From positions 2,217,501 to 2,281,500 of the forward strand of contig NZ_CP076132.1 of assembly GCF_018736045.1 (NCBI RefSeq): a DNA stretch of 64,000 nt. The letters run 5' to 3'. The first letter of the stretch is position 1; each line of letters opens with the position of its first letter. The notes under the pieces are model-generated. The model searched no databases. It was given only the letters and a program-made list of their open reading frames with translations, and was not told the DNA's origin. Positions 8,400 to 17,260 of this stretch are shown here, one piece after another. The stretch comes from Flammeovirga yaeyamensis (GTDB taxonomy: Bacteria > Bacteroidota > Bacteroidia > Cytophagales > Flammeovirgaceae). Made by a program: the position numbers and the translations under genes.

Positions 8400-9542
8400 A
8401 TGAATTTTGAACTAACTGAGGAGCAGTTGGCAGTGAGAGATGCTGCACGTGATTTTGCTCAGAATGAATTATTACCTGGCGTTATTGAAAGAGATACAGA
8501 ACAACGATTCCCGAAAGAACAGGTAAAACAAATGGGGGAATTAGGATTTATGGCAATGATGGTCGATCCTCAATATGGAGGAGGAGGTATGGATACCATA
8601 TCGTATGTGATTGCAATGGAAGAAATCTCAAAGATTGATGCATCCGCGTCGGTCTCAATGTCTGTAAACAATTCACTTGTATGTTGGGGACTTGAAAAAT
8701 TTGGCTCTGACGCTCAAAAAGAAAAATATCTTAAACCGTTAGCTTCTGGTGAAGCCATAGGTGCTTTTTGTTTATCCGAACCCGAAGCAGGTAGTGATGC
8801 TACTTCACAAGTAACAGAAGCTATTGATATGGGTGATCACTATCTTCTGAATGGTACAAAGAACTGGATCACTAATGGTAATTCTGCATCGATATACCTT
8901 GTCATAGCACAAACAGATAGAGAAAAAGGTCATAGAGGTATCAACTGTTTGATTGTAGAAAAAGGCATGGACGGTTTTGTTGTAGGCAAAAAAGAAGACA
9001 AATTGGGTATTAGAGGATCTGATACACACATGTTGAGTTTTACAGATGTAAAAGTGCCAAAAGAGAATAGAGTAGGTGAAGATGGATTCGGATTTAAGTT
9101 TGCTATGTCTACTTTAAATGGCGGTCGTATCGGAATCGCTGCTCAAGCTTTAGGCATCGCATCAGGAGCTTATGAGTTGGCATTGAAATATTCTAAAGAG
9201 CGTAAGACTTTTGGAAAGCCAATTAGTGAACATCAAGCTATTGCATTCAAATTAGCTGATATGGCCACTAAAATTGAAGCTGCACGTCATTTAGTATTTA
9301 AAGCAGCTTGGTTAAAGGACCAAGGTAAAGACTTTTCTGAAGCTTCGGCGATGGCTAAATTATATGCCTCTGAAGTGGCTATGGAGGTGACAGTAGAAGC
9401 GGTGCAAGTCCACGGGGGATATGGGTATGTGAAAGAGTATCATGTAGAACGTTTAATGCGTGATGCTAAAATTACTCAGATCTATGAGGGAACATCAGAA
9501 ATTCAGAAAATTGTTATATCAAGAAGTATCTTGAAAGACTAA
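8400..9542 (+). CDS. acyl-CoA dehydrogenase (short/medium-chain type)
   Basis: A 380-residue flavoenzyme of the acyl-CoA dehydrogenase family. It shows the two family signatures: AFCLSEPEAGSDATS near residue 122 and the C-terminal QVHGGYGYVKEYHVERLMRD near residue 337. The catalytic glutamate lies in IYEGTSEIQ near residue 363. The enzyme introduces the alpha,beta double bond in acyl-CoA, passing electrons to ETF. It stands alone between two terminators, so it is probably a single-gene unit. Similarity to butyryl-CoA dehydrogenase-like enzymes suggests short or medium chains, but chain length cannot be read from the sequence. Confidence 0.93.
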   Translation: MNFELTEEQLAVRDAARDFAQNELLPGVIERDTEQRFPKEQVKQMGELGFMAMMVDPQYGGGGMDTISYVIAMEEISKIDASASVSMSVNNSLVCWGLEKFGSDAQKEKYLKPLASGEAIGAFCLSEPEAGSDATSQVTEAIDMGDHYLLNGTKNWITNGNSASIYLVIAQTDREKGHRGINCLIVEKGMDGFVVGKKEDKLGIRGSDTHMLSFTDVKVPKENRVGEDGFGFKFAMSTLNGGRIGIAAQALGIASGAYELALKYSKERKTFGKPISEHQAIAFKLADMATKIEAARHLVFKAAWLKDQGKDFSEASAMAKLYASEVAMEVTVEAVQVHGGYGYVKEYHVERLMRDAKITQIYEGTSEIQKIVISRSILKD

Positions 9543-9561
9543 TTCTTCAAAATATTTAGAC

Positions 9562-9599
9562 AAAAAAAGCCGACGGAACGAAATTCCATCGGCTTTTTA
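9562..9599. terminator. bidirectional terminator between acyl-CoA dehydrogenase and glycogen synthase
   Basis: GCCGACGGAA (9569-9578) pairs with TTCCATCGGC (9584-9593) with one mismatch. An A run lies on the left and a T run on the right, so the hairpin can stop transcription of both convergent genes. Confidence 0.85.
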
Positions 9600-9615
9600 T
9601 ATTTAAAAGTGTGAC

Positions 9616-11436
9616 TTATCGAGTCATCACCATATTATATGCTTTGATATAGTAATCATACAATTCATTCCAATCGAAATGATATGACGATTGTTCTACT
9701 CTACTACGTTGAGCAATTCGGTCTCTTCTTTCCATAGTAACGAAATCATACATGAAATTAGCCAATTCTTCTGCTGAGTGAGTGTAATCACTGTGCTTTC
9801 TATGAATAGTTTCAATGCCTTCTACTTTTGTACGTTTCAAGTCATTGATCACGAAGTCACCAAAGCCTGCTAAATCAGATGTGATAGCAGGGATACCTCT
9901 TGCGACACATTCCATTGGAGTATATCCCCAAGGCTCATAGTAAGAAGGGAATACCCCTAAGTGACATCCTCTTACAAACTCATCGTAATCGATACCGAAA
10001 AGAGGGTTCATAGAAGAAACAAAGTCAGGGTGATATACCAATTTCACTTTATCGCCTTCATAGTTTAATAAACCAGAATTACGTGCAAAGTTTAAGATAT
10101 CATCCTTAGCATCATCTTTTAAGTTGTGTGTAGTGATATAAGGGAGACGAGAAGTTTTCCAAGATTGAACAGTTCTTCTTAACTGAAGTCTTAAGTTTTC
10201 AGGAATCAACTCCTCAATGGTAGGTGTTTCAATCATGTCGCCTTTTGATGCAACATAGAATAAACGTTCACCCACACTCTTCTCCATGGCATCACAAATC
10301 TTTCTGATTTCACCTAAAACGGCTCTCGATTCTAATTCGATAGGGTTAATAGTGTGATAATCTTGCTTTGTGATAAAGAAAGTAACAACAGTCTTATTGA
10401 TATTATTGACTCTCAATTTATGATTCAAACGAGCAAGTGCTTCTAAAGTTAAATCGAATCCTTTGTTTTTATACTCAAATCTACCTGAGGTGAAGAAATA
10501 TAAAGTATTGTTTAAATCAAATGAATACGATTGGAAGAAGTGACCCATTACAAATTCGTGGATCTTCTCTTTATATCTTTGATGAAGTACTTGAGACTCG
10601 TGTAAAGCTTCAAATTTATTGATATTGATACCATTAGGTACGATTGCATCAATTTCTCTACCCAATAAGTACTTACATTCTACAGCTGTTAACCTACTTA
10701 CTGTACTGAAAACATGAGATCCATGAGCAGCAGCTCTTTCAATGGAAACCTGTGGTAGAATATTAAAGTGTTCTGCTTCTTTGGTCCAATTATAGGTTCC
10801 TTTCTCAAGATTTTGATAGAATTCAGGGTCGTTCATGGCTAGGTAACGACCTAGTAGGGTAGCGTGGGTAGTAAATACTGTTTTAATATTTAGGTTTCTA
10901 CGACGGATTTCTGGGATAGGAATACCAGCCATCCATTCGTGCATATGTGCTACAACTTTTTTATCCGAATTATTTAAATTATCTAATTCCTGGAAGAAGT
11001 CAGTCATTTGAGAAGCCAGCATGATCGTTTGATCAAATAAGTCATCACCATCAAATGAAGGGATATTATGTGACTCCCAATTAGATTTTTTAATGTCAGT
11101 CAATTTCCATGCTTCATTGTGTGGTTTAAACAATACCACACGAGGTCTACCAGAAACTAACCATCTACCATAATGTACTTCGTAGCCTTTGTTTCTCAAA
11201 GAACGTACAGTTCTTGATACTAAATCATCACCATCGTCACTAATAGGATCAAAAACAGCAGATATGTTATTATTAACGTAGGGGCCAATTAAACAATAGT
11301 TGTCATCGCCAACTTGTTGTAAAACGTTCAGGATTTTTGACTTGATTACAGTATAGATACCCCCAACTTGATTACAAACCTCCCATGCACCTTCTATGAG
11401 CAATGGAGTTTCTTTCAAATGTACTTTCTTTGGCAT
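9616..11436 (-). CDS. glycogen synthase, GT3 (eukaryotic-like) family
   Basis: A 606-residue glycosyltransferase resembling fungal and animal glycogen synthases, not the bacterial GlgA (GT5). The N-terminal LIEGAWEVCNQVGGIYTVIKSK (residues 12-33) is the GT3 hallmark. The C-terminal FPSYYEPWGYTPMECVARG, near residue 495, holds the E-x7-E type donor-site glutamates. GT3 enzymes build alpha-1,4-glucan from UDP-glucose (or ADP-glucose in some bacteria). The eukaryotic N-terminal and C-terminal phosphorylation tails are absent, so the protein is shorter than the 640-700 residues of eukaryotic forms. It is transcribed alone and ends at a bidirectional terminator. Confidence 0.92.
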   Translation of the reverse strand: MPKKVHLKETPLLIEGAWEVCNQVGGIYTVIKSKILNVLQQVGDDNYCLIGPYVNNNISAVFDPISDDGDDLVSRTVRSLRNKGYEVHYGRWLVSGRPRVVLFKPHNEAWKLTDIKKSNWESHNIPSFDGDDLFDQTIMLASQMTDFFQELDNLNNSDKKVVAHMHEWMAGIPIPEIRRRNLNIKTVFTTHATLLGRYLAMNDPEFYQNLEKGTYNWTKEAEHFNILPQVSIERAAAHGSHVFSTVSRLTAVECKYLLGREIDAIVPNGININKFEALHESQVLHQRYKEKIHEFVMGHFFQSYSFDLNNTLYFFTSGRFEYKNKGFDLTLEALARLNHKLRVNNINKTVVTFFITKQDYHTINPIELESRAVLGEIRKICDAMEKSVGERLFYVASKGDMIETPTIEELIPENLRLQLRRTVQSWKTSRLPYITTHNLKDDAKDDILNFARNSGLLNYEGDKVKLVYHPDFVSSMNPLFGIDYDEFVRGCHLGVFPSYYEPWGYTPMECVARGIPAITSDLAGFGDFVINDLKRTKVEGIETIHRKHSDYTHSAEELANFMYDFVTMERRDRIAQRSRVEQSSYHFDWNELYDYYIKAYNMVMTR

Positions 11437-11503
11437 ATAAAGTTGTGTATAATGTTAATTATGTTTGTTCTAAGTATCGTTACTTAATTTTCAACCGATT
11501 GCA

Positions 11504-11511
11504 CAAATATA
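11504..11511 (-). promoter_or_regulatory. possible -7 promoter element of the glycogen synthase gene
   Basis: Read on the minus strand the bases are TATATTTG, an exact match to the Bacteroidota -7 consensus, 67 bases before the start codon. A matching TTTG at the -33 position is not evident. The rest of the 290-base divergent gap (11437-11726) is very A+T-rich, with no further feature recognised. Confidence 0.3.
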
Positions 11512-11726
11512 ACGACTGTTTTTAATTTATTATTTAATAAATTCAATCAGAGTTATATAGAAAGTTGTATTCAGGATTGTTATCAAATATTTTATCATTT
11601 TTTAATAATCCATAATTGTTTGATGTTGAGTGGGTTAATTTAAATTTATTTAGAAATTGATTACATATCACATCAAAAAAATTTTATATTCGTATTAATT
11701 ATTATTATAAAACTAAAAAGCACGAA

Positions 11727-12119
11727 ATGAATAACTTCGAAAAAGTTAAAGGATACTTGCTAAATCTAGGTTACGATATTAAAAGTGAGGATGAGCAAGA
11801 AGAACTATTTATTATCTCTGATGAAGAAGAAGGACTTCTTAATGTAGTAGTTGACTGTGAAGATCCTATTCTAATTGTAGAAATGCATCTGATTGATTTA
11901 AATCAGGAAAAACCAGATTTCTACAAACAATTGCTGGTTAAAAACAGAAACTTTGTCCATGGTGCATTTGTTATTGATGAACAAGGGAATCGTTTGTTAT
12001 ACAGAGATACATTAGAGTTAGAAAACCTTGATGAGAACGAGTTAGAGGGAACGTTAAATGCTCTGAAATTAGTAATTAGCGAAAATTACTCGATGTTACT
12101 AGATTATGCACAAAACTAA
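11727..12119 (+). CDS. YbjN-like / type III chaperone-fold small protein
   Basis: A 130-residue acidic cytoplasmic protein. The pattern F..V..YL..LGY.I..ED, then two beta stretches (LFIISDEEEGLLNVVVDCED, ILIVEMHLIDL) and FVHGAFVIDEQGNRLLYRDTLELENLDENELEGTL, resembles the YbjN/CesT-like chaperone fold. No catalytic residues are seen. It is followed after 15 bases by a PspA/IM30 gene on the same strand, so the two are probably co-transcribed and may act together in the envelope stress response. The fold call is from pattern recognition; the role is inferred from the neighbour. Confidence 0.65.
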   Translation: MNNFEKVKGYLLNLGYDIKSEDEQEELFIISDEEEGLLNVVVDCEDPILIVEMHLIDLNQEKPDFYKQLLVKNRNFVHGAFVIDEQGNRLLYRDTLELENLDENELEGTLNALKLVISENYSMLLDYAQN

Positions 12120-12134
12120 AAAAGAGGAAAGGAT

Positions 12135-12941
12135 ATGTTTAAGAGATTATTTGGATGGATGTCTTCCGAGGCAAACTCGGCAATGGATAAATTAGAGGAC
12201 CCTATTAAGATGACTGATCAAGGAATTAGAGATCTTAAAAAGGATTTAGATCAAAGTTTACAAGGTTTAGCACAGGTGAAGGCCATCGCTATACGTACAA
12301 GAAAAGAATACGAACAACATAAACAAGCTACTCAAGATTGGGAAAGAAAAGCAATTATGTTGTTGCAGAAAGCACAAGCCGGTCAAATTGATGCTGGCGA
12401 AGCAGATCGATTAGCCACTGAAGCTTTAAATAAAAAAGAACAAGCTGCTCAAGCAGCAGCAGCACATGAGGGAATGGTAAAACAAAACGATTCTCAGGTA
12501 GCAAAGATGGAGCAGAATGTGCAAAAGCTGAAATCTCAGATTTCTCAATGGGAGAATGAAGCGAAAACATTAAAAGCACGTGCTAAAGTAAGTGAAGCTT
12601 CTTCAAAAATCAATAAGCAGTTGGCATCAATCGACTCTTCTAGCACTGTTGCTATGTTAGAAAGAATGAAAGATAAAGTAGAAGCTCAAGAAGCTTTAGC
12701 GGAATCTTATGGTGATATTGCAGATTCAAATGTCACTGTTGACGAAGAAATCAATAAAGCGTTAGGACCAGGTTCTGGAACTTCATCATTAGCTTTGGAA
12801 GAGTTAAAACAAAAAATGAGGTTAGGTGATGGTTCTACTTCTTCTGAATCAACTTCAGAACAATCTTCAACAGAAACTAATGCTGGAGAAGAGTTATCTG
12901 ATTTAGATAAGTTGAAACAACAGCTAAAGAAAGACGAATAA
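12135..12941 (+). CDS. pspA: PspA/IM30 family membrane-remodelling protein
   Basis: A 268-residue, almost wholly helical protein. The N-terminal MFKRLFGWMSSEANSAMDKLEDPIKM is the characteristic amphipathic start of PspA/Vipp1 (IM30). Long coiled coils follow, including the alanine- and glutamine-rich stretch around residues 85-115, and then a Ser/Thr/Glu-rich linker with a C-terminal helix LSDLDKLKQQLKK. ESCRT-III-like proteins of this family polymerise on the inner membrane and protect it under stress. It follows the YbjN-like gene by 15 bases. The usual Proteobacterial partners (PspB, PspC, PspF) are not present nearby. Confidence 0.9.
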   Translation: MFKRLFGWMSSEANSAMDKLEDPIKMTDQGIRDLKKDLDQSLQGLAQVKAIAIRTRKEYEQHKQATQDWERKAIMLLQKAQAGQIDAGEADRLATEALNKKEQAAQAAAAHEGMVKQNDSQVAKMEQNVQKLKSQISQWENEAKTLKARAKVSEASSKINKQLASIDSSSTVAMLERMKDKVEAQEALAESYGDIADSNVTVDEEINKALGPGSGTSSLALEELKQKMRLGDGSTSSESTSEQSSTETNAGEELSDLDKLKQQLKKDE

Positions 12942-12976
12942 GTATTAACAATACTTCAACGTCATACATTTAATAG

Positions 12977-13045
12977 TACTCACTATAAAATACATTATTT
13001 ACTTCAAATAGTTAAAAAATGTACTTTCTAGTGAGTATTTTTTTA
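12977..13045 (+). terminator. probable terminator after pspA
   Basis: TACTCACTA (12977-12985) pairs with TAGTGAGTA (13029-13037), and inside it TACATT pairs with AATGTA. A run of seven T residues follows directly. The loop is large, but the placement after pspA and the T run support termination. Confidence 0.6.
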
Positions 13046-13192
13046 TATGTATGATAAATTAATTGTCTTCTTTAATGGTTATTTAATGTATAATGATTAG
13101 CTTTATCTTAAACAGATTTCATAATTTTCTGTTCCAATGGTGTCAAATGAGACATTTATAACTCATTAATAGTTTATCAATTACTTATTCCG

Positions 13193-13891
13193 ATGAAGAT
13201 TACAAAGAATTACTCAATTTTTCTTTTTCTATTTGCTTTCGTTTTTTCCTTTACTACATATGGACAAAGTAAAAAGAAATTAAAACAAATGAATGCTCAA
13301 CTTACTTCTGAAAATCAAGAGTTAAGAAGAAGTAAAGATGATTTAGAAAAGAAATCTAATTCACTTGCAGCAATGAATGAACAGCTTACATATGAAATGG
13401 AAAGCTTAAAATCTGATGTAAGTAAATTACAAGCTGAAAATAGTAATCTAAAAAATGAAATAGATGAACTTGAAAGCGAAAATGAAGGTTTAGTAACTAC
13501 ACTTGAAAATAGTAAATCAAACTCTGGTGCTGTAGCAAATGGAAATAATATGCCTGCAAACAGTGCAAATTGTTCTAGTAAGCAAGGTGCTTTAATGGGT
13601 AATAAATCTTATTTTGTAGATCTTTCTAGCACAATTACTGTTCATGGTTGGGGAGTACAAGTGTATTCTACAAAAAGCTTATGTGATGCACAAGGTTATG
13701 CAGAGAACTTCGAGTCTTATTATAAAATGTGGAAAACCTACATTAAAGTAACAGAAGATAACGGAGAACAAATTTATAGTGTTGTTTACGGCACATTAAA
13801 ATACGAAGATCAAGCTAAGGTTTATATGGAAAACTTTAAGAAAATTGGTCGTAACGAAGATGAACGTAACGCAATTTTAGTTCAACACTAA
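13193..13891 (+). CDS. secreted coiled-coil protein with SPOR-like C-terminal domain
   Basis: A 232-residue protein with an N-terminal signal peptide (hydrophobic FLFLFAFVFSFTTYG, residues 10-24) and then a strongly predicted coiled coil at about residues 28-105, rich in E, K, N and L heptads. After a low-complexity linker, the last 80 residues (HGWGVQVYSTKSLCDAQGYA ... IYSVVYGTLKYEDQAKVYMENFK) have the beta-alpha-beta rhythm of a SPOR domain. SPOR domains bind denuded glycan strands of septal peptidoglycan. A periplasmic role at the cell wall is therefore likely. The gene is flanked by terminators and is probably expressed alone. Confidence 0.6.
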   Translation: MKITKNYSIFLFLFAFVFSFTTYGQSKKKLKQMNAQLTSENQELRRSKDDLEKKSNSLAAMNEQLTYEMESLKSDVSKLQAENSNLKNEIDELESENEGLVTTLENSKSNSGAVANGNNMPANSANCSSKQGALMGNKSYFVDLSSTITVHGWGVQVYSTKSLCDAQGYAENFESYYKMWKTYIKVTEDNGEQIYSVVYGTLKYEDQAKVYMENFKKIGRNEDERNAILVQH

Positions 13892-13914
13892 AATTTAAAA
13901 AATATCAATACTTT

Positions 13915-13954
13915 TATACCACAGATTAGAATATAATCTGTGGTATAATTTTTT
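13915..13954 (+). terminator. hairpin terminator after the SPOR-like gene
   Basis: TATACCACAGATTA (13915-13928) pairs perfectly with TAATCTGTGGTATA (13934-13947), a 14-base stem with a five-base loop, followed by a T-rich stretch. It lies 24 bases after the stop codon. Confidence 0.8.
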
Positions 13955-14085
13955 ACAAGTAACTGATTTTGAGTAAACAATTAATTCATGTCTTCAACAC
14001 AATCTTATAAGTAGAAAATTCCTTTCATTATGGAATATTTATTGCGATTAGAATTGAAGTTTAATATGAATTGAAACAAGCCTAA

Positions 14086-15012
14086 GTGAAAAAAAGTACA
14101 GTATCATATAAATGGAGAAAAATCGTAAAGTGGTTTTATGGCTACTTTGTGGCTTGTTTTGTGATAGCTGTTAGTAACTTTTCTGCGTTTAGACAAATTG
14201 AAGATCAAGACGTAATCGTAGAAAAAGTGATTGATTTACGTCAGATGACGATGTCTATGACATTAGCTGCTCAAGAATTTCTTTCATATGAAGCTCATTA
14301 TGAAGAGTTTCATAGATCAAGGCAGGCTACGCCTATTATGACAGAGTATCATAAGGTGGATAAAAAACTTGAAGCTTATGTTGGTGATATTATGGAATCG
14401 AACGATTCATGGAAAATGGCTTATGAAGATGACCTAAAACTTTTTAGTGATTTATTGGCGAAGCATAGAAAAACATTCTCAAAAATTGTTACTCAATTGA
14501 AATATAGAGGTTCACAAACTTCAGGAATGATTGGTGATTTACAAAAAAGAACGAAATCTCTGCAGGAAGATCCCTATGTAAATAATGTTTTGTTAGAAGA
14601 AATGCGACTTTTAGAAAAAAGTTATCTATTGAGTGCAGATACAGCCGACTTCTACAAGATACGTGAATTGAACCATCGTCTTCAGCGGGAAGTGAAGGGA
14701 ATTGAGATGCCAAATGGAAGAAAACACAATATCTTGAACCATTTGAGAAGGTATAATTCTATTTTATTGAGAATTGTTCAGGTAGATGATAGAATCGGTT
14801 TTAGAGGAGATGTTGGTTTAACCCTAACATTGCAAAATAATACAGAGGCAATCATCAAATTATCTGATGAGATGTATAAAAAAGCTCAATACAATAAAGA
14901 TTGGTGGATGTCGACAAGTCGATGGATTGCAGTGATCTTCGGCACATTGTCCGTCTGTGTTTTATTGGTACTAAGCTTATCTACAAACGAATTAATCAAT
15001 AAAATTAGGTAG
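14086..15012 (+). CDS. membrane-anchored sensor-like protein with helical periplasmic domain
   Basis: A 308-residue protein starting at GTG 14086, since no in-frame ATG fits. One hydrophobic segment lies at about residues 15-33 (FYGYFVACFVIAVSNFSAF) and another at about residues 284-302 (IAVIFGTLSVCVLLVLSLS). The roughly 250 residues between are highly helical and charged, which is the layout of a four-helix-bundle sensor domain of chemoreceptors and histidine kinases. The protein stops a few residues after the second segment, where a HAMP domain would begin, so no signalling output domain is present. Its last 8 bases overlap the convergent transporter gene. Family not recognised by name. Confidence 0.55.
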   Translation: MKKSTVSYKWRKIVKWFYGYFVACFVIAVSNFSAFRQIEDQDVIVEKVIDLRQMTMSMTLAAQEFLSYEAHYEEFHRSRQATPIMTEYHKVDKKLEAYVGDIMESNDSWKMAYEDDLKLFSDLLAKHRKTFSKIVTQLKYRGSQTSGMIGDLQKRTKSLQEDPYVNNVLLEEMRLLEKSYLLSADTADFYKIRELNHRLQREVKGIEMPNGRKHNILNHLRRYNSILLRIVQVDDRIGFRGDVGLTLTLQNNTEAIIKLSDEMYKKAQYNKDWWMSTSRWIAVIFGTLSVCVLLVLSLSTNELINKIR

Positions 15013-15949
15013 TCGATTTATTATCGTCTAATTCATCTAATTTAAAGAAGAACCTTGCTAGTGGCATGGCAAGTATTGCAAAAGCAATCATAAAAGCTCC
15101 TCCATAGAAATAGATATCCATTAATTCGCTATCTCCAAAAAAGAAATAGGCAATCACACCACCATATATAGGTGAAACGTTATTCGCTAATGAAACACTA
15201 AAAGGAGTAATTTTTTGCATCACTTTTACGATTGAACTGTAGGCTATTATAGAGAATATAACAGCTAAGATGATGATTAGAACAATATCTAATGATGTCG
15301 GAGTGTGAAAGCTTGATTTAGATATATATTTTAAGAAATAAGGTAAGAACAAAGCTGTTGCTGCGAATGCACCACACATCTGATAAAAAGTGATGACTAA
15401 GTAATGATACTTTTTTGAGTATTTCGAAGTTAGGATAGTAACAACAGCTGCAAAGAAAGCTGCTAATATTGCTGCAAACATACCCTCACTATAAGCAAAT
15501 CCTGAACTGAAAATCATATATACTCCAAATAAGGCAGATAGTCCTGTCATGACCTCAGTGAATGTTGGACTTTTTTTACTAACAACCGGATAGATGAAAC
15601 TAACCCATATTGGCGTTGTGGCAATACCAACTAATGTTACAGATGTATTCGACTTCTTTGCTGCTACTACAAATAATACCCAATAGATTGCAGTAAGTAA
15701 ACCTGTAAAGAATAACATTACAATATGTGACATCTTTACTCTTAGATTCACCTTTTTATATAACACTACACCAAATACAATAACCGTTGCCGCTAGTGTT
15801 CTTAAGAATACAATCTCGACAGAGGATAATGTAATGTAGATATTAATGATTGGTATCATAGATGAACACATAATCCAGAAATGCAATTCAGCATAAGCGG
15901 TTTTGTCACCTGTAAAACCAAGTTTTTTGAAAATTGATTCTAAAGCCAA
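15005..15949 (-). CDS. EamA/DMT family transporter
   Basis: A 314-residue protein with about ten membrane segments arranged as two EamA repeats, typical of drug/metabolite exporters. The start is read as TTG at 15949, because an in-frame stop lies upstream and no ATG precedes the first membrane segment; the first internal ATG (residue 27) would cut into that segment. Substrate cannot be predicted. Its 3' end overlaps that of the convergent sensor-like gene by 8 bases. Confidence 0.8.
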   Translation of the reverse strand: MALESIFKKLGFTGDKTAYAELHFWIMCSSMIPIINIYITLSSVEIVFLRTLAATVIVFGVVLYKKVNLRVKMSHIVMLFFTGLLTAIYWVLFVVAAKKSNTSVTLVGIATTPIWVSFIYPVVSKKSPTFTEVMTGLSALFGVYMIFSSGFAYSEGMFAAILAAFFAAVVTILTSKYSKKYHYLVITFYQMCGAFAATALFLPYFLKYISKSSFHTPTSLDIVLIIILAVIFSIIAYSSIVKVMQKITPFSVSLANNVSPIYGGVIAYFFFGDSELMDIYFYGGAFMIAFAILAMPLARFFFKLDELDDNKSTT

Positions 15950-16059
15950 TGTAGAATAAGTTTTATTAAAAAATTATCTATTCTCCTGAGTACGACTCAA
16001 AATATTTTATCGATATCAAGTTATTAATTTAGTCTAAAAAATTTGAAGACATATATATT

Positions 16060-16707
16060 TTAATGATTTTCTTCTTTAAATCTCTTTTCACCCGCTTTGA
16101 TCTCTACATTTATCATATTCTCAAAAGGAGGAAGAGGGCAGTCAAAACTGTCATTGTAAGCACAATAAGGATTGTAAGCCATATTAAAATCAATATACGT
16201 TTGCATTTGTCCTTTTTTAATACCGTGTAATTCAATATATCTTCCCGCACCGTAAGTTTCTGTATCAGCCGTTAGGTCTCTAAAAATTACCATCAATAAA
16301 TCTTTTGTGAGAGGAGTAGGAAGAACAGCTTTTAGTAAAGTAAGTTTGACAGTTTCTCCATTTACTTTAAATGTTGCAACACAAGATTTATAATATTCTC
16401 TTGCTTTTTCTTGAGTAGTATTTATTCTTATTTTATTAGGTTTATCTGCCCATTCTAATTGTGCATTTACACGGTAAGAGTAATCGACAGGGTAATAATT
16501 TAAATGCTCAAAAGAAGCCATTTCTACCTCACTTAAAGGACTTTCATTTTTATTTTTAAAGATTTTATCCTTGTCAGTTCTTTCTTTTAATATACGTTCA
16601 GTATACTTTGTTTGGCCTTCCTCTGATTTAGAAGAGAACAAAATATTTCCAATATAACCCAATATTGCTACCCCAATGATAACTTTTAAAACGGAACTTG
16701 TTTTCAT
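16060..16707 (-). CDS. DUF1684 domain protein with N-terminal membrane anchor
   Basis: A 215-residue protein when started at ATG 16707 (MKTSSVLKVIIGVAILGYIG). The frame is open 14 codons further upstream, but the hydrophobic anchor then sits badly. The C-terminal signature YIDFNMAYNPYCAYNDSFDC followed by PLPPFENMINVEIKAGEKRF is diagnostic of DUF1684, where related proteins read DfNrAYNPpCay..tCPlPP.EN.l.v.I.AGEk. Family members are small exported proteins of unknown biochemical function, often near redox or metabolic genes. The anchor or signal suggests it lies outside the inner membrane. Confidence 0.85.
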   Translation of the reverse strand: MKTSSVLKVIIGVAILGYIGNILFSSKSEEGQTKYTERILKERTDKDKIFKNKNESPLSEVEMASFEHLNYYPVDYSYRVNAQLEWADKPNKIRINTTQEKAREYYKSCVATFKVNGETVKLTLLKAVLPTPLTKDLLMVIFRDLTADTETYGAGRYIELHGIKKGQMQTYIDFNMAYNPYCAYNDSFDCPLPPFENMINVEIKAGEKRFKEENH

Positions 16708-16808
16708 TAATTTATTCTTAAATATTATTTCTGAGTGTAAAATTATCATTTAATTACTTTCATAAAAGCAGTTTCACGATTATTTTATTGCACAATATTA
16801 ATAAATAA

Positions 16809-16827
16809 TTGTATATTGCAAATACAA
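16809..16827. promoter_or_regulatory. palindrome upstream of the HIRAN gene
   Basis: TTGTAT and ATACAA flank the self-complementary TTGCAA with one extra A, giving a nearly perfect 19-base palindrome. It lies 35 bases before the HIRAN start in the gap divergent from the DUF1684 gene. This is the spacing expected of an operator, but no regulator is nearby. Confidence 0.35.
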
Positions 16828-16862
16828 TCATTACTGAACACTAATTAACTACCCTATTGCTA

Positions 16863-17225
16863 ATGATGGCACAACCTAATCACATAAATAATTTAGTAGA
16901 CAATGTCTCTAAAGAGTTGTTGTTTGAGGGATTTTTGTCTGGATTCAGGCATTACGCACTTGATGATCAAGAGTGGGAAATTATGCGTCAGAATTTGAAG
17001 TTAATAAGACATGCAACAAACCCGCATGACGAAAATGCCATTGCTGTTTTTGCCAATTCTATGATGATTGGCTATGTTCCTAAAACTCATTCAGAAGTTA
17101 TTGCGAATTACATCGATAAAGGAGAAAATATTATACCTGAATTAATTGATGTTAACCCAGAGGCCACTAGCCAAGAAAAAGTATACTTTAGAATCTGGAA
17201 TTATAAAGTAAAACTTTCATCATAA
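16863..17225 (+). CDS. stand-alone HIRAN domain protein
   Basis: A 120-residue protein started at ATG 16863; a TTG six bases upstream is less likely. Most of its length is one HIRAN domain: FEGFLSGFRHYALDDQ, then LKLIRHATNPHDENAIAVF and MMIGYVPKTHSEVIANYIDK, matching the conserved NPyDpnAI.V......iGYvPr pattern. HIRAN domains bind 3' ends of single-stranded DNA and occur in fork-remodelling helicases such as HLTF, or alone in bacteria. No enzyme domain is attached here. It converges on the degenerate methylase-like gene, with 35 bases between the stop codons. Confidence 0.85.
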   Translation: MMAQPNHINNLVDNVSKELLFEGFLSGFRHYALDDQEWEIMRQNLKLIRHATNPHDENAIAVFANSMMIGYVPKTHSEVIANYIDKGENIIPELIDVNPEATSQEKVYFRIWNYKVKLSS

Positions 17226-17260
17226 TAATATTTTAAAATCAGTAAGTCTTTTTTCTGTTT

